Assembly (NCBI GenBank): GCA_022560655.1
Contig: JADFSS010000001.1
Location: forward strand, 30,107-94,106
DNA length: 64,000 nucleotides
From: Candidatus Neomarinimicrobiota bacterium
GTDB taxonomy: Bacteria; Fidelibacterota; Marinisomatia; SCGC-AAA003-L08; TS1B11
Direction of reading: 5' to 3'
Positions 7,513-17,490 of the stretch are shown piece after piece. The position numbers and the translations under genes were made by a program. Within the stretch, counting starts at the first letter, position 1, and the number at the start of each line of letters is the position of its first letter. Under the pieces are notes generated by a model that saw only the letters and a list, made by a program, of their open reading frames with translations, ran no database searches and was not told the DNA's origin.

Positions 7513-9186
7513 CTAGTAGGCCGCGGTCTCCGCCCAGGTGCCCAGCTCGGACTTCATGGCGCTTACGATCTCGCCGAGGGTTGCTTCAGCCCGGGCGGCT
7601 TCAATGACCGGATACATGATATTCTCAGTTGAGTTGCTGGCCGCCACAACGCGATTCAAGGACGCTTGAACGGCGTCGGCATCCCGGCGGCTACGCAGTG
7701 CCGAGACCTTCTGTTGTTGGGCCCGCTCAGCATCGTCATCAATCCGCAGAATCGGAATCTCCAGCTCCTCATTTTCCTGGACGAAGGCGTTGACACCCAC
7801 GATGTAGCGCTGCCGGGCATCAACGGCCCGTTGGTAGTCATACGCCGCCTGAGCTATCTCCCGTTGGAAAAAGCCCTCCTCGATGGCCGGAATCACGCCG
7901 CCGAGATCCTCTATTTTCTGGAAATAGTCTTCGGCCTGCGCTTCCATCCGGTTGGTAAGGTCTTCCAGAAACCACGATCCCGCCAGGGGATCAATGACGT
8001 TGGCGACACCGGTCTCATAGGCGATGAGCTGCTGAGTGCGGAGGGCAATACGGGCGGCTTTTTCCGTAGGCAGGGCAATGGTCTCATCCATGGCATTGGT
8101 GTGCAGGGAGTTGGTGCCGCCCAAGACCGCAGCCAGCGCCTGGAAGGCCGTGCGGGAGATGTTATTCTCCGGTTGCTGTTCTGTGAGGCTTACCCCGGCT
8201 GTCTGGGTATGAAATCGCAGCCGCCAGGAGCGCGGGTCCTGGGCGCCATATTTGTTGCGCATCCGCTTGGCCCAGATTCGCCGGGCAGCACGGTACTTGG
8301 CAATTTCCTCAAAGAAATCCAGGTGCGAATTAAAGAAAAAGGATATGCGGGGCGCAAACGTATCCACATCCATGCCCCGCGCCACGCCGTGCTCCACATA
8401 GGCAAACCCGTTCGCCAGCGTAAAGGCCAGCTCCTGCACCGCCGTACTGCCCGCCTCGCGAATATGGTAGCCACTTACTGAGATAGAGTTGTAGCGGGGC
8501 ATCTCCCGGGTGCAGAATTCGATCATGTCGGTGACAATGCGCATGGACTCGGCAGGCGGGAAGATCCATTCCTTCTGGGCAATGTATTCCTTCAAGATGT
8601 CGGCCTGCAGGGTCCCGGCGAGGTTTTTCCTGGGCACGCCCTGCTTTTCAGCGGCGGCAATATAGAAGGCCAACAGGATAAAAGCCGGTCCATTGATGGT
8701 CTGCGAGACGCTGGTAGTCCCCAAATCAATACCGTCAAACAGGGTCTCCATGTCCTCCAGGGAGCTGACGTTCACCCCGCAACGGCCTACTTCACCCAGG
8801 GAAATATCGTCATCCACGTCGTAGCCCATGAGCGTGGGCATGTCATAGGCCACTGAAAGGCCTGTCTGGCCGTGGTCAAGCAGGAACTTGTAGCGGGCAT
8901 TGGTCTCTTCCGGGGTGCCGAAGCCGGCAAACTGCCGCATGGTCCACAGCTTGCCACGGTACATGTTGGCATGGGCGCCCCTGGTGAAGGGATACTGACC
9001 CGGAAAACCCCACTGCTCCAGGTAGGCCGCATCTACCTCCGGCGGCAGGTATAGGGGGTCCTGCGGCTGCCCCGAAACCGTATCGAAACTGTATTCCCGC
9101 ACGGAGGAATGTTCAACCTCAGCCTCCCACCTTTTCCGGGCGGAAACGGGATTACTTGTCGGGCGGCTGTTGGTGGGTGATTTCAT
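7513..9186 (-). CDS. B12-dependent acyl-CoA mutase large subunit, isobutyryl-CoA mutase-like signature
   Basis: A 557-residue TIM-barrel subunit of the methylmalonyl-CoA mutase family. It rearranges the carbon skeleton of a short acyl-CoA with adenosylcobalamin, and a separate B12-binding subunit is needed; none is in the window. His241 ([11 protein letters not shown]) matches the catalytic His of the family. The two substrate-reading positions are Phe86 (MRQFAGFG) and Gln204 ([11 protein letters not shown]), spaced 118 apart. Methylmalonyl-CoA mutase has Tyr and Arg there (89/207), while isobutyryl-CoA mutase has Phe and Gln (80/198), with the same spacing. ATG at 9186 was chosen for its upstream GGAGGGAGG; seven extra codons exist upstream. 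cobO, which makes the cofactor, lies 6.3 kb away. Confidence 0.9.
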   Translation of the reverse strand: MKSPTNSRPTSNPVSARKRWEAEVEHSSVREYSFDTVSGQPQDPLYLPPEVDAAYLEQWGFPGQYPFTRGAHANMYRGKLWTMRQFAGFGTPEETNARYKFLLDHGQTGLSVAYDMPTLMGYDVDDDISLGEVGRCGVNVSSLEDMETLFDGIDLGTTSVSQTINGPAFILLAFYIAAAEKQGVPRKNLAGTLQADILKEYIAQKEWIFPPAESMRIVTDMIEFCTREMPRYNSISVSGYHIREAGSTAVQELAFTLANGFAYVEHGVARGMDVDTFAPRISFFFNSHLDFFEEIAKYRAARRIWAKRMRNKYGAQDPRSWRLRFHTQTAGVSLTEQQPENNISRTAFQALAAVLGGTNSLHTNAMDETIALPTEKAARIALRTQQLIAYETGVANVIDPLAGSWFLEDLTNRMEAQAEDYFQKIEDLGGVIPAIEEGFFQREIAQAAYDYQRAVDARQRYIVGVNAFVQENEELEIPILRIDDDAERAQQQKVSALRSRRDADAVQASLNRVVAASNSTENIMYPVIEAARAEATLGEIVSAMKSELGTWAETAAY

Positions 9187-9238
9187 CCTCCCTCCTGCAG
9201 GTCGCAAATGGATGGCAAGCGCGTGGGAGTCTTGATAG

Positions 9239-11128
9239 CTAGCTTTGGCTGGTGGTCAGGGACATGGTATGGAGAATCCGTTCTGCGACCCGCGCGGGGT
9301 TCAGCCCCAAGACATCCAACAGCTCCTGCCGTGTTGCAGCCTCCACAAACGCATCTCCAATCCCCAGAGACAGGACTGTGTTGCGGGCCTCATGCCGGTT
9401 GAGGAACTCCTGGACCCCCGAGCCGAATCCTCCGGCCAACACCCCTTCCTCCAGGGTAACGATGGGGGCACCGGCCCCGGCCAGTTCTGTGAGCAGAGCT
9501 TCGTCCAGGGGTTTGACAAAACGTGCATTAACCACGCCGACCTCCAGATCGTGTCCCTCGCCCAGTTGTTCGGCGGCCTGCCGGGCTACGCCCACCATGC
9601 TCCCCACGGCGAGAATGGTTAGATCGTCACCCCCCCGCAAAAATTCCCATGACCCTGGCTGGATAATTGTCGGTTTCCCGTCAGGATTGAAGCTGATGCT
9701 GCCCGCTTTCGGATAGCGGATGGCAACCGGTGTATCGTAGGTGACGGCGCTGAAAAGCAAATTTCGCAGTTCGTCGCCGTTCTTGGGTGCGCAGACAATC
9801 ATGCCGGGAATCATCCTGAGGAATGCAAGGTCGAACACACCGTGATGGGTGGGACCATCTGGGCCCACCAGGCCGGCCCGATCCAGGCAAAATATCACCG
9901 GCAGATTCTGCAAGGCGATGTCGTGGATGATCTGGTCATAGGCGCGCTGGAGAAAAGTGGAATAAATAGCAACCACCGGCCGCAGGCCCTTGGCGGCGAG
10001 ACCGCCTGCAAAAGTGACCGCGTGCTCCTCCGCGATACCCACATCAAAGTAGCGCTTCGGATATTCCCTGGCGAATGGTGTCAGCCCGGTACCCACTACC
10101 ATGGCCGCGGTCACGCAGCAGATACGCTCGTCCTGGGCGCCAAGCTCCACAATTGATTTGCCGAAGACTTTGCTGAAGTCGGGGGCCAACTTGCCATTGG
10201 ATTTCTGATTTCTGCGCCCCGATAGACTGTAGTACTGCTGAGAATCATCCTCAGCCTCCTTGGATCCGTGACCTTTGGTCGTCTGAACGTGAACCAGGGT
10301 GGGATAGGGCAGATCTTTCACGTGGTTGAACACCGAAATCATGGAATCGTAGTCATGGCCATCGATGGGACCAAAATAGCGCAGGCCCAGTTCGTCGAAA
10401 ATCAAGCCGGGAGTAATGAAGCCCTTCAGACCCTCCTCCAGCCGGTGAAAGAATGTGCGCACGGCCTTGGCCCCCAAGGGCAGCAGGCCCGTGGCTTTCC
10501 AGAGGTCATCGCGGACGCGGTTGTAGAGGGGATTGGATACGCTGCGGGTGAGGTAAGCCGACAGGCCGCCAACGGAGGGTGATATGGACATCCGATTGTC
10601 ATTCAGCACCACCGTGAGGTTCATCCGCTTGAAGCCCAAATTGTTCAATCCCTCGTAGGCCAGCCCCCCCGTGAGCGCTCCATCTCCCACCACGACGACC
10701 ACATGGTGCGATTCCCCTTTTAGATCGCGCGCCTCGGCCATGCCCAGGCCCGCCGAAATGGCCGTGCTGGCATGGCCCGCGCCGAAGGCGTCGTGTTCGC
10801 TTTCCGACCTGCGCAGGAAACCGCTGATGCCGTCCCTGCCGCGCAGCGTGTGGAACTGATCCCGCCGCCCGGTAAGGATCTTGTGGGCATAGGCCTGGTG
10901 GCCCACGTCCCAGATCAGTGCATCGCGCGGCGAATCGAAGACCCTATGCAGAGCGATCGTCAAATCCACCACGCCCAGGGGTGAGCTGTAATGGCCCCCG
11001 ACCTCCTCCACCACCGTCTTGATGAGGTCAGCCACTTCCGCCGCCAACTGCGGCAGGCGGTCCCGGGCAATATTCTTGAGGTCGGCCGGCCCCTCGACAG
11101 TGCTGAGCAGGGGGTACTGTTCCGTCAC
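9239..11128 (-). CDS. dxs: 1-deoxy-D-xylulose-5-phosphate synthase
   Basis: Thiamine-diphosphate enzyme of 629 residues that joins pyruvate and glyceraldehyde-3-phosphate to give DXP, the entry to the MEP isoprenoid pathway. The N-terminal domain has [15 protein letters not shown] and the metal/ThDP motif [18 protein letters not shown] ending in NDN. The middle pyrimidine domain has [12 protein letters not shown], and the C-terminal domain has the GGFGSG stretch. Length is normal. The GTG start overlaps the pdxT stop by four bases (GTGA). DXP also feeds thiamine and one vitamin B6 route, but the B6 genes next door are of the DXP-independent type. Confidence 0.96.
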   Translation of the reverse strand: MTEQYPLLSTVEGPADLKNIARDRLPQLAAEVADLIKTVVEEVGGHYSSPLGVVDLTIALHRVFDSPRDALIWDVGHQAYAHKILTGRRDQFHTLRGRDGISGFLRRSESEHDAFGAGHASTAISAGLGMAEARDLKGESHHVVVVVGDGALTGGLAYEGLNNLGFKRMNLTVVLNDNRMSISPSVGGLSAYLTRSVSNPLYNRVRDDLWKATGLLPLGAKAVRTFFHRLEEGLKGFITPGLIFDELGLRYFGPIDGHDYDSMISVFNHVKDLPYPTLVHVQTTKGHGSKEAEDDSQQYYSLSGRRNQKSNGKLAPDFSKVFGKSIVELGAQDERICCVTAAMVVGTGLTPFAREYPKRYFDVGIAEEHAVTFAGGLAAKGLRPVVAIYSTFLQRAYDQIIHDIALQNLPVIFCLDRAGLVGPDGPTHHGVFDLAFLRMIPGMIVCAPKNGDELRNLLFSAVTYDTPVAIRYPKAGSISFNPDGKPTIIQPGSWEFLRGGDDLTILAVGSMVGVARQAAEQLGEGHDLEVGVVNARFVKPLDEALLTELAGAGAPIVTLEEGVLAGGFGSGVQEFLNRHEARNTVLSLGIGDAFVEAATRQELLDVLGLNPARVAERILHTMSLTTSQS

Positions 11129-11700
11129 GCCGCGACCGCTTTCAGGAAAAACTCATGGATGTGCAGATCCTCGCTGAGCTCCGGGTGGAAGGACATGCCC
11201 ACATGCGGCTTCTGCCTCACCAGTACTGGTTCGTCGCCGATACGGGCCAGGATTTCCACTTCCGGGCCCACTTCCCGAATTCGTGGAGCCCGAATAAAGA
11301 TGGCCGGCACAGTGTCCACTTTACCGTTCAATTGCACGGCAATCGGTGCGGTGAATGAGTGCACCTGCCGCCCCCAGCCGTTGCGCGCGACCACCACGTC
11401 CAAAAGGTTCAAGCTGTGCACCCGATCATCGGAGGGGTCTCTGGCCATAAGGATGAGCCCGGCACAGGTACCCATAATGGGGCGCTCCCGACCAAAAGCT
11501 GCTACGGCCGGCCGGAGGTCAGCGCGGTCCAGCTGCTTGCTGATGGTAGTGGACTCGCCGCCGGGTATGATCAGTGCAGCCAGTCCCTGCAGCTCTGCGG
11601 GGTAACGAACCATGCGACTATCGCAGCCCAGCTCGGCCAGCACCGCCTGATGGCGCGCGAAGTCTCCCTGCAAGGCCAGCACGCCTACGGTGCCTACCAA
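11125..11700 (-). CDS. pdxT: Pyridoxal 5'-phosphate synthase glutaminase subunit PdxT
   Basis: Class I glutamine amidotransferase of 191 residues that passes ammonia to PdxS for PLP synthesis. The oxyanion motif PGGEST is at residues 47-52. The catalytic triad is Cys79 (GTCAGL), His172 and Glu174 (SFHPELSED). The TTG start at 11700 overlaps the end of pdxS by seven bases and gives an N-terminus ([10 protein letters not shown]) that fits the family; no ATG is placed to do so. Coupled with pdxS, as in most PdxST operons. Confidence 0.94.
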   Translation of the reverse strand: MVGTVGVLALQGDFARHQAVLAELGCDSRMVRYPAELQGLAALIIPGGESTTISKQLDRADLRPAVAAFGRERPIMGTCAGLILMARDPSDDRVHSLNLLDVVVARNGWGRQVHSFTAPIAVQLNGKVDTVPAIFIRAPRIREVGPEVEILARIGDEPVLVRQKPHVGMSFHPELSEDLHIHEFFLKAVAA

Positions 11701-12584
11701 CCGCGCTCCTGCAGACGCTCGGCCGGGGGAATCTCCGACATGTCCAGGCCACGCATAGCCGCCTTCAAATCGGCGGAGACGGCAGCCAGCTTCTCGGGGT
11801 CATGGTAATAGGTGGCTGCATCCACAATGGCCTGCGCCCTGGCAGCCGGGTCCTCCGATTTGAAGATGCCCGAACCAACAAAGAGGGACTCCGCGCCCAG
11901 CTGCATCATGAGGGCCGCGTCAGCGGGGGTGGCAATGCCCCCGGCGCTGAAATTAGGCACCGGCAATTTGCCGATCTTCGCTACCTGTTCCACCAGGGCG
12001 AGGGGCGCACCCAACTCTTTGGCCGTGGCCATCCGCTCGGCCTGATCCAGGACCGAAAGCCGGCCAATCCCCGACTGAATCGAACGCATATGGCGCACCG
12101 CCTCAACAATGTTGCCGGAGCCGGCTTCACCTTTGGTGCGGATCAATGCGGCGCCCTCACCGATGCGGCGCAAGGCCTCACCCAGATTCCGGGCGCCACA
12201 CACGAAGGGCACCTTGAAATCGTGCTTATAAATATGATTCTCCTCGTCCGCGGGGGTGAGGACTTCGCTTTCATCGATGAAATCTACCTCCAGCGCCGCC
12301 AGAATTTGCGCCTCGGCAAAATGCCCAATGCGGCATTTCGCCATGACAGGTATTGACACCACCTCCTGAATGGAGCGCACCACTTGTGGATTGGACATCC
12401 GGGCGATGCCTCCGTCTGCACGGATATCAGCGGGGATGCGCTCCAAGGCCATGACGGCTACAGCACCCGCGTCCTCGGCGATTTTGGCTTGATCGGCCGT
12501 GGTCACGTCCATGATGACGCCGCCCTTGAGCATTTCGGCCAAGCCGACCTTGACTTCGAATTGTCCCTGTTCCATTACTGTCAT
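11694..12584 (-). CDS. pdxS: Pyridoxal 5'-phosphate synthase lyase subunit PdxS
   Basis: TIM-barrel synthase of 296 residues that builds PLP from ribose-5-phosphate, glyceraldehyde-3-phosphate and ammonia from PdxT. The sequence is strongly conserved: [18 protein letters not shown] at the N-terminus, [13 protein letters not shown] with its active lysine, [28 protein letters not shown] and [19 protein letters not shown]. The listed start is the first ATG; a second ATG three codons later (12575) has a GGA nine bases upstream and gives the more typical N-terminus. The 157 bases upstream of it, to ispH, hold the likely promoter for pdxS-pdxT-dxs. Confidence 0.96.
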   Translation of the reverse strand: MTVMEQGQFEVKVGLAEMLKGGVIMDVTTADQAKIAEDAGAVAVMALERIPADIRADGGIARMSNPQVVRSIQEVVSIPVMAKCRIGHFAEAQILAALEVDFIDESEVLTPADEENHIYKHDFKVPFVCGARNLGEALRRIGEGAALIRTKGEAGSGNIVEAVRHMRSIQSGIGRLSVLDQAERMATAKELGAPLALVEQVAKIGKLPVPNFSAGGIATPADAALMMQLGAESLFVGSGIFKSEDPAARAQAIVDAATYYHDPEKLAAVSADLKAAMRGLDMSEIPPAERLQERGW

Positions 12585-12741
12585 TCCGTTATTTCTGAGT
12601 CAAATTTGTCTGCAGCAGGCCAATCTACAATCGGCGCCCAAACCTGAGTAGCAAAACTTTGTCTCTCGCACTGCCGCCCATAGTGGGGCCAACCGCAGCC
12701 CATTGACCGAGACGCGCCGGGAACTCCTCCCATGCCAGGAC

Positions 12742-13599
12742 CTACGGGGCTTGAGGGACGGCTTTGGCGCCCAGGGTTGCGATCCTGGACCGCACCTCTT
12801 CGATGAGGTAATCGGGCGTAGACGCACCCGCTGAAATACCTACCCTGTCGGCATCACCAAACCACTCGTCCTTGATATCCGCACCACAGGTCACTTGGTA
12901 AGTACGGGGATTGCGCTCCAGCGACAGCTGCGTGAGCCGTTTGGAATTCGCGGAGGTGAAAGACCCAATGATAATCATCACGTCCGATTCTCCCGCCAGG
13001 TGCTTGATCTGCTCATGGTTGCGTTTGGTGGGAAAACAGATGGTGTTCACAAAGTGGAGATCGAAAACCTTGCCCATGAGAACGTTCATGATGGCCTGGA
13101 CGTTTTCAATCATTTGCGTAGACTGGCTCACGACGGCGGCCCGTTTCATCTTGCGCAAGGATTGGGCTTCTTCAGGTGTTGCAACCACGATGGGGTTGGA
13201 AACCTGACTGGCAATGCCAAGGACTTCATCGTGTCCATGATCCCCGATGATGATCACCTGCCGGCCGTCCGCAGATATGCGTCGAACCTCCTCATGAATT
13301 TCCCGCACCAGCGGGCAGGTGGCATCAATAATCTTAATCTTTTTGGACTTTACCTGTTCCCACACCTCCACCGAAGTGCCGTGGGCTCGGAACAGCACCG
13401 GCGCATTATCGGGGACCTCGTCGAGGGATTCCACCACCTGCGCCCCGGCCGCTGCCAGGTCCTGCACGACCTGCTCGTTATGGACAATATCGCCCAACAT
13501 GTAGACCTCGCCGTGCTGCGCCCCCGCATCGTAGGCCAGGTTTACCGCGTCCCGGACCCCGAAGCAGTAGCCGGCATCCTTGGCAACAACAATTTCCAT
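12742..13599 (-). CDS. ispH: 4-hydroxy-3-methylbut-2-enyl diphosphate reductase
   Basis: Last enzyme of the MEP pathway (285 residues). It reduces HMBPP to IPP and DMAPP at a [4Fe-4S] cluster. The three cluster cysteines are Cys12 (GYCFGVRDAV), Cys95 (DATCPLV) and Cys188 (TICFPTKRN). Substrate-binding His40, His73, His123 and the catalytic Glu125 (GDHGHDEVLG) are all present. ATG at 13599 gives the standard N-terminus MEIVVAKDAGYCFGVR; the frame is open further upstream into dcd. With dxs 1.6 kb downstream, two of the isoprenoid genes lie close together. Confidence 0.96.
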   Translation of the reverse strand: MEIVVAKDAGYCFGVRDAVNLAYDAGAQHGEVYMLGDIVHNEQVVQDLAAAGAQVVESLDEVPDNAPVLFRAHGTSVEVWEQVKSKKIKIIDATCPLVREIHEEVRRISADGRQVIIIGDHGHDEVLGIASQVSNPIVVATPEEAQSLRKMKRAAVVSQSTQMIENVQAIMNVLMGKVFDLHFVNTICFPTKRNHEQIKHLAGESDVMIIIGSFTSANSKRLTQLSLERNPRTYQVTCGADIKDEWFGDADRVGISAGASTPDYLIEEVRSRIATLGAKAVPQAP

Positions 13600-13618
13600 T
13601 AGCTGTCCCTGACCGTTT

Positions 13619-14173
13619 TCAAACTCTTGCCGGGGTGATATCCATCTGCTTCTGGTATTTGCCGTTCTTATCCCGGTATGAAACCCGGCACACATCGCTG
13701 CCTTCGAAAAAGAGCACCTGACAAATACCTTCGAAGGAATAAATCTTGGCGGGCAAGGGGGTGGTATTGGATATCTCCAGGGTCACATGACCCTCCCACT
13801 CCGGCTCAAAGGGGGTGACATTCACGATGATGCCGCAGCGCGCGTAGGTGGACTTGCCCACGCAGAGCGTAATGACCTCACGAGGAATACGAAAGTATTC
13901 CACGCTGCGGGCCAGGGCAAAGCTGTTGGGCGGGATAATGCACTCAGCACCCTTGAAATCTATGAATGAGCCGGGGTCAACATGCTTGGGATCTATGATG
14001 CTGTTATTGACATTGGTAAATATCTTGTACTCGTCCGCCACACGAAGGTCATAGCCGTAGGATGAGACGCCATAGGAAACGGTCCCCTCAGCGACCTGGC
14101 TGGACTGGAAGGGCTTGATCATGTCGTGTTCGCGTGCCATCATCTCAATCCACGTATCAGGCTTAACTCCCAC
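13619..14173 (-). CDS. dcd: dCTP deaminase
   Basis: Converts dCTP to dUTP on the way to dTTP. The 184-residue protein shows the family marks [51 protein letters not shown], the [10 protein letters not shown] motif (basic residue and Ser around the active site) and [19 protein letters not shown], whose Glu is the expected catalytic base. The GTG start at 14173 was preferred because GAGGAA lies five bases before it and the resulting N-terminus ([18 protein letters not shown]) matches known Dcd; an ATG at 14140 is the alternative. It overlaps the DHH gene by 11 bases. Whether it also has dUTPase activity cannot be told here. Confidence 0.93.
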   Translation of the reverse strand: MGVKPDTWIEMMAREHDMIKPFQSSQVAEGTVSYGVSSYGYDLRVADEYKIFTNVNNSIIDPKHVDPGSFIDFKGAECIIPPNSFALARSVEYFRIPREVITLCVGKSTYARCGIIVNVTPFEPEWEGHVTLEISNTTPLPAKIYSFEGICQVLFFEGSDVCRVSYRDKNGKYQKQMDITPARV

Positions 14174-15209
14174 TGCGTTCCTCGGTTCCGGTGGTGCCCA
14201 AATCCTTGACCTTATCCTGCAATAGCGGCAGCAGGTCATCGATCACCTGGCGCCACGGCTTGGCCACCATGGCCCCGGAGGCAAAGGCGTGGCCGCCACC
14301 GCCTATGCTCTGGGCAACATCATTGATGCTCACGTCGCCCTTGCTGCGAAGACTGACCTTGGTCCGGTGAGCGTCCAGCTCGGTAAGCAGTACGGCCACC
14401 TGCACTCCCTTGATGCCGCGAATAAATTCGACCATCCCATCCACGTCTTCCCTGCTGGCGCCCGCCTTGCGGAACATAGCCCGGGTCAGCGCACACCAGC
14501 CGATGCGCCCATCCGGGGAATACTGCAGCCGCTCGGTGACAAGCCCCAAAAGCTTGATCTGCGAGCGCTCCCGTTCCTCATAAACCTGGCGGTGAACACT
14601 GTACGGTTTGACACCCAGATTGATGAGGTCAATGGCCATCAAGTGCGCCCGCTCGTCGGTGTTGTCATAACGGAAGGACCCCGTGTCCGTCACCAGGGCC
14701 GTATAGAGGGCGTCTGCCATCCTCAGCGTCAGTGGCTCCGAGCGATAGTCATTAAAATACAGCCAGACGAGCGTCCCCGTTGAAGGGGCCGAGTAGTCAA
14801 GTATCACGTGTGCATACAGGGGTTCGCTATTGCCGGAATCGAACCCTGTCTGCGGGTGGTGGTCGATGGATGCCAGGATAGTCTTGTGGGCTCGCAAATC
14901 CTCCCCTATGGTGCGAAGACGGCGAAAATCCCCCAGATCAAAAACGATCCCCAGGTTGCAATCCGCCAGCCAGGCACGGTCTCGATCACGGTCGTAAACC
15001 TCCAGCCAGCCGTTGGGATCCAGAAAGCGCAAGCTGTTGGGTGCGGCAGTGCTGTTGAGGATGCGGCACTCTTTCCCCAGGGAGATGAGGTGTTCCATCA
15101 TGGCCAATTGAGACCCCAGGCCATCACCATCGGGATTCTCGTGGGTAGAAAGGACCACCCTGCCTGCGGACTGAACCGCCGCATCGAATGCCGCCCAGGC
15201 CGCCGCCAT
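14163..15209 (-). CDS. DHH/DHHA1 phosphoesterase, NrnA-like (oligoribonuclease / pAp phosphatase)
   Basis: A 348-residue DHH-family enzyme. Metal-binding motifs are [11 protein letters not shown] near the N-terminus, FDLGDF, and the name motif in SIDHHPQTG. The C-terminal DHHA1 domain ends with [10 protein letters not shown]. NrnA-type enzymes degrade short RNA oligonucleotides and 3'-phosphoadenosine 5'-phosphate; assignment is by motif pattern. The start is open: ATG at 15209, or TTG at 15251, which has GGAG seven bases upstream and lies one base after the stop of the small open frame at 15253-15450. It overlaps dcd. Confidence 0.88.
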   Translation of the reverse strand: MAAAWAAFDAAVQSAGRVVLSTHENPDGDGLGSQLAMMEHLISLGKECRILNSTAAPNSLRFLDPNGWLEVYDRDRDRAWLADCNLGIVFDLGDFRRLRTIGEDLRAHKTILASIDHHPQTGFDSGNSEPLYAHVILDYSAPSTGTLVWLYFNDYRSEPLTLRMADALYTALVTDTGSFRYDNTDERAHLMAIDLINLGVKPYSVHRQVYEERERSQIKLLGLVTERLQYSPDGRIGWCALTRAMFRKAGASREDVDGMVEFIRGIKGVQVAVLLTELDAHRTKVSLRSKGDVSINDVAQSIGGGGHAFASGAMVAKPWRQVIDDLLPLLQDKVKDLGTTGTEERSGS

Positions 15210-15252
15210 GTCGGTAGTTTCTTCGGGAATATAGAGTGAGGCTAGGGCCAAT

Positions 15253-15450
15253 TTACGTCTCCGTACCTGTCGTATCCTGCTGTGCTGTCAGCCACGCCGC
15301 TCCCATGGCATCGACCTTGCAATGGGCCCGGTTGACTATCCCAGTCGGGTCCGTCACAAATATGCTGACGTCGGCGGGCAGACGGCAATTTAAGGTTGCT
15401 AACGGGGCGATGCCAGCGCAGTCACCGCTACGGGGCAGGGGGACAATTCG
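15253..15450 (-). other. Open frame of 65 codons without clear start, possible gene remnant
   Basis: The 299 bases between the cobO stop and the ATG chosen for the DHH gene hold no recognised gene. One minus-strand frame is open from a TGA at 15451-15453 to TAA at 15253-15255. It reads protein-like (LPADVSIFVTDPTGIVNRAHCKVDAM) and its stop lies one base before the alternative TTG start of the DHH gene. There is no ATG near its beginning; only GTG and an internal ATG occur late. It may be the last part of a decayed gene, or chance. I could not recognise the family. Confidence 0.25.
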
Positions 15451-15508
15451 TCAGGGTTATCGAGCTGCGGCCCCAGGCAGGATGCAAATCGAATGTGATC
15501 TGTCCAGG

Positions 15509-16054
15509 CTAGTAATCGATTCCAGGCTGAGCCTTGAGGCCCTTCTGGAAGGGGTGCTTGACCTCCCGCATCTCCGTAACCAGATCGGCACTCTCGATGA
15601 GAAAATCGGGAGCACCCCGGCCCGTGATAATCAAATGGACCTGCTGTGGTCTCGCTGCGACGATACGATTCACGGTCTCCGCATCAACGAGTCCGGTCCC
15701 AAGGGCAACAGTCAATTCGTCAGCAATGACCAAATCGTAGGCTTCACTCTGTAGTTTCTCAACAGTCAGTGCCGCCGCCGCCGCCGCTGCTTCGCGGTGT
15801 ACCGCTTCAGGCTGAACGTCGTCCAAAATTTTGTAAAAACCCGCTCCCATGCGGTGGAGCTCGAACCGGTCACCCAGCTCGGCGATGCTAGCCATCTCGC
15901 CATACTTCCACGTGCCCTTGATGAACTGGACCATGCAGATTTTCCAGCCGTACCCCAGCGCCCGGAAGGCCACGCCCAGGGCCGACGTGGTCTTGCCTTT
16001 CCCGTTACCGGTGTAGACAATTAACAGTCCCCGGCGCCTGGAGCGAGCGCTCAA
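15509..16054 (-). CDS. cobO: Cob(I)alamin adenosyltransferase, CobO/BtuR type
   Basis: Transfers the adenosyl group of ATP to cob(I)alamin or corrinoids, giving adenosylcobalamin. The 181-residue protein has the P-loop GNGKGKTTSALG (residues 16-27), the VQFIKGTWKYGE motif, an ALTVEKL segment, the DLVIADELT strand and LIITGRGAPDFLIESADLVTEM near the end, all typical of the CobO family. The TTG start overlaps the nuoN stop by four bases (TTGA), so it appears to be the last gene of the 27-kb nuo run. The adenosylcobalamin-dependent mutase at 7513-9186 is a likely user of the product. Confidence 0.94.
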   Translation of the reverse strand: MSARSRRRGLLIVYTGNGKGKTTSALGVAFRALGYGWKICMVQFIKGTWKYGEMASIAELGDRFELHRMGAGFYKILDDVQPEAVHREAAAAAAALTVEKLQSEAYDLVIADELTVALGTGLVDAETVNRIVAARPQQVHLIITGRGAPDFLIESADLVTEMREVKHPFQKGLKAQPGIDY

Positions 16055-17484
16055 AACAGGCTGTTGGCGGCGGCCACGCCATTTTTCACCAAAGGCATGG
16101 GCAGCAGGCCCAGGCCCAAAACGACCACCACGACCAGCAGCAGCACGGGCACGATGGCGCGATGCAGAACGATGGGTTCGTCTACAACCGGTGATTGCAT
16201 ATACATGGCCACTACCGGTCTTACGTAGTAGTACACCGAAACCAGGCTGTTAAGGACCGCGACGACGACCAGCCACAGGTAGCCTTCATCCATGGCGGCA
16301 CTGAAAACGAAATATTTGCCCAGAAAACCTGCCGTGGGGGGCAGCCCAGCCAGCGAGGCCATCGTCAGGGCGAATACCCCAGCCGCATAAGGACTGCGCT
16401 TGCCCAGGCCACGATAGCTGTCAATACTCAGGTTGGTTTCCTCGTCGCCTTCGATAAGGGACACAACGGCAAACGCTCCCAGGGTGGTGACGGCATAAAT
16501 GGCCAGATAATATGCCAGGGCGAAGGCGGCGTCGTAGGTCCCCACCAATATGGCCACCGCCAGATAGCCGGCATGGGCCACGCTGGAGAAGGCCAGCATG
16601 CGCTTCAGATTATCCTGCATCAGCGCCGTCAGGTTACCCACCGTCATGGTGAGCGCCGCCAATATCGCGATAATTCCCGACCAGTGTTGGGTCGTCACAG
16701 CGAAAGATACCACGATCACTTTCAGTAAGGCAGCGAACCCCGCCACCTTGGGACCCGTCGTGAGAAATGCCGTGATGGAGGTGGGGGCGCCCTCGTACAC
16801 GTCCGGGGCATACATATGGAAGGGGACCAGGGCAACTTTGAAGGCAAAGCCCACCAGGAGCAGCCCGAAGCCCGCCAGGGTCAGCATCGGGGAGAGCTGA
16901 GTTCCCGAGACAATGGACTGGCGAATGGCATCATAATTGGTTGCTGCGGTGCTGCCGTAGAGCAACGCAATTCCCATCAGGAAGAACCCGCTGGAGAAGG
17001 CACCCAACAGCAGGTACTTGATGCCCGCCTCATTGGAGCGCACGCGATGGCGGTAAAAAGCTACCAGCACATAGAGCGATATCGAAAGCAGCTCCAACCC
17101 CAAAAAGACGATGGTCAGGTCGTGGGCCTTGACCATGAACATCATGCCCACAGTGGCTAACAGCAGCAGGGCGAAGTATTCCCCCCGCTCCTCCAGGGTC
17201 GCCCGCAGGTAGGGAATCGCTATGAGCATAGTGGCGGCCGTGATGACCAGGAACAGCACATCAAAGTAGCGGGTGAAGCGGTCCACAGCGATCATGCCTT
17301 GGTAAAACGTTCCCTCCGCAGGGAGCGTCAGCTCCAGGGCAAGCGCGACGCCCAACCCTGCCAAGGCGACCCACACCATGCGGCTTCTGGGTGGTGAATT
17401 CAGCACTTCCAGCAGCAGGAGGGCCAGTGCAGTAACCACCAGCGCAAGCTCGGGGAAGGTGCTGGATAGGTCGGCCCAGGTCAT
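16051..17484 (-). CDS. nuoN: Complex I subunit N, 14-subunit set
   Basis: Antiporter-like membrane subunit (477 residues, about 14 membrane helices) of NADH-quinone oxidoreductase. The conserved TM5 Glu is in FLGLELLSISLYVL, and the TM7 Lys is in FAFKVALVPFHMYAPDVYEGAPT, so the proton-channel residues are kept. In most genomes nuoN follows nuoM directly; here a Na+/H+ antiporter gene and a uspA gene stand between them. Gap to uspA is six bases. The paralogue at 31986-33476 belongs to the second complex. Confidence 0.96.
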   Translation of the reverse strand: MTWADLSSTFPELALVVTALALLLLEVLNSPPRSRMVWVALAGLGVALALELTLPAEGTFYQGMIAVDRFTRYFDVLFLVITAATMLIAIPYLRATLEERGEYFALLLLATVGMMFMVKAHDLTIVFLGLELLSISLYVLVAFYRHRVRSNEAGIKYLLLGAFSSGFFLMGIALLYGSTAATNYDAIRQSIVSGTQLSPMLTLAGFGLLLVGFAFKVALVPFHMYAPDVYEGAPTSITAFLTTGPKVAGFAALLKVIVVSFAVTTQHWSGIIAILAALTMTVGNLTALMQDNLKRMLAFSSVAHAGYLAVAILVGTYDAAFALAYYLAIYAVTTLGAFAVVSLIEGDEETNLSIDSYRGLGKRSPYAAGVFALTMASLAGLPPTAGFLGKYFVFSAAMDEGYLWLVVVAVLNSLVSVYYYVRPVVAMYMQSPVVDEPIVLHRAIVPVLLLVVVVVLGLGLLPMPLVKNGVAAANSLF

Positions 17485-17490
17485 GTGGGA

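Noticed and set aside
12585..12741. Possible tRNA or riboswitch in the gap between ispH and pdxS
   Set aside because: No cloverleaf, no T-loop GTTCGA-type sequence and no known riboswitch core could be found by eye; it is more likely a simple promoter region.
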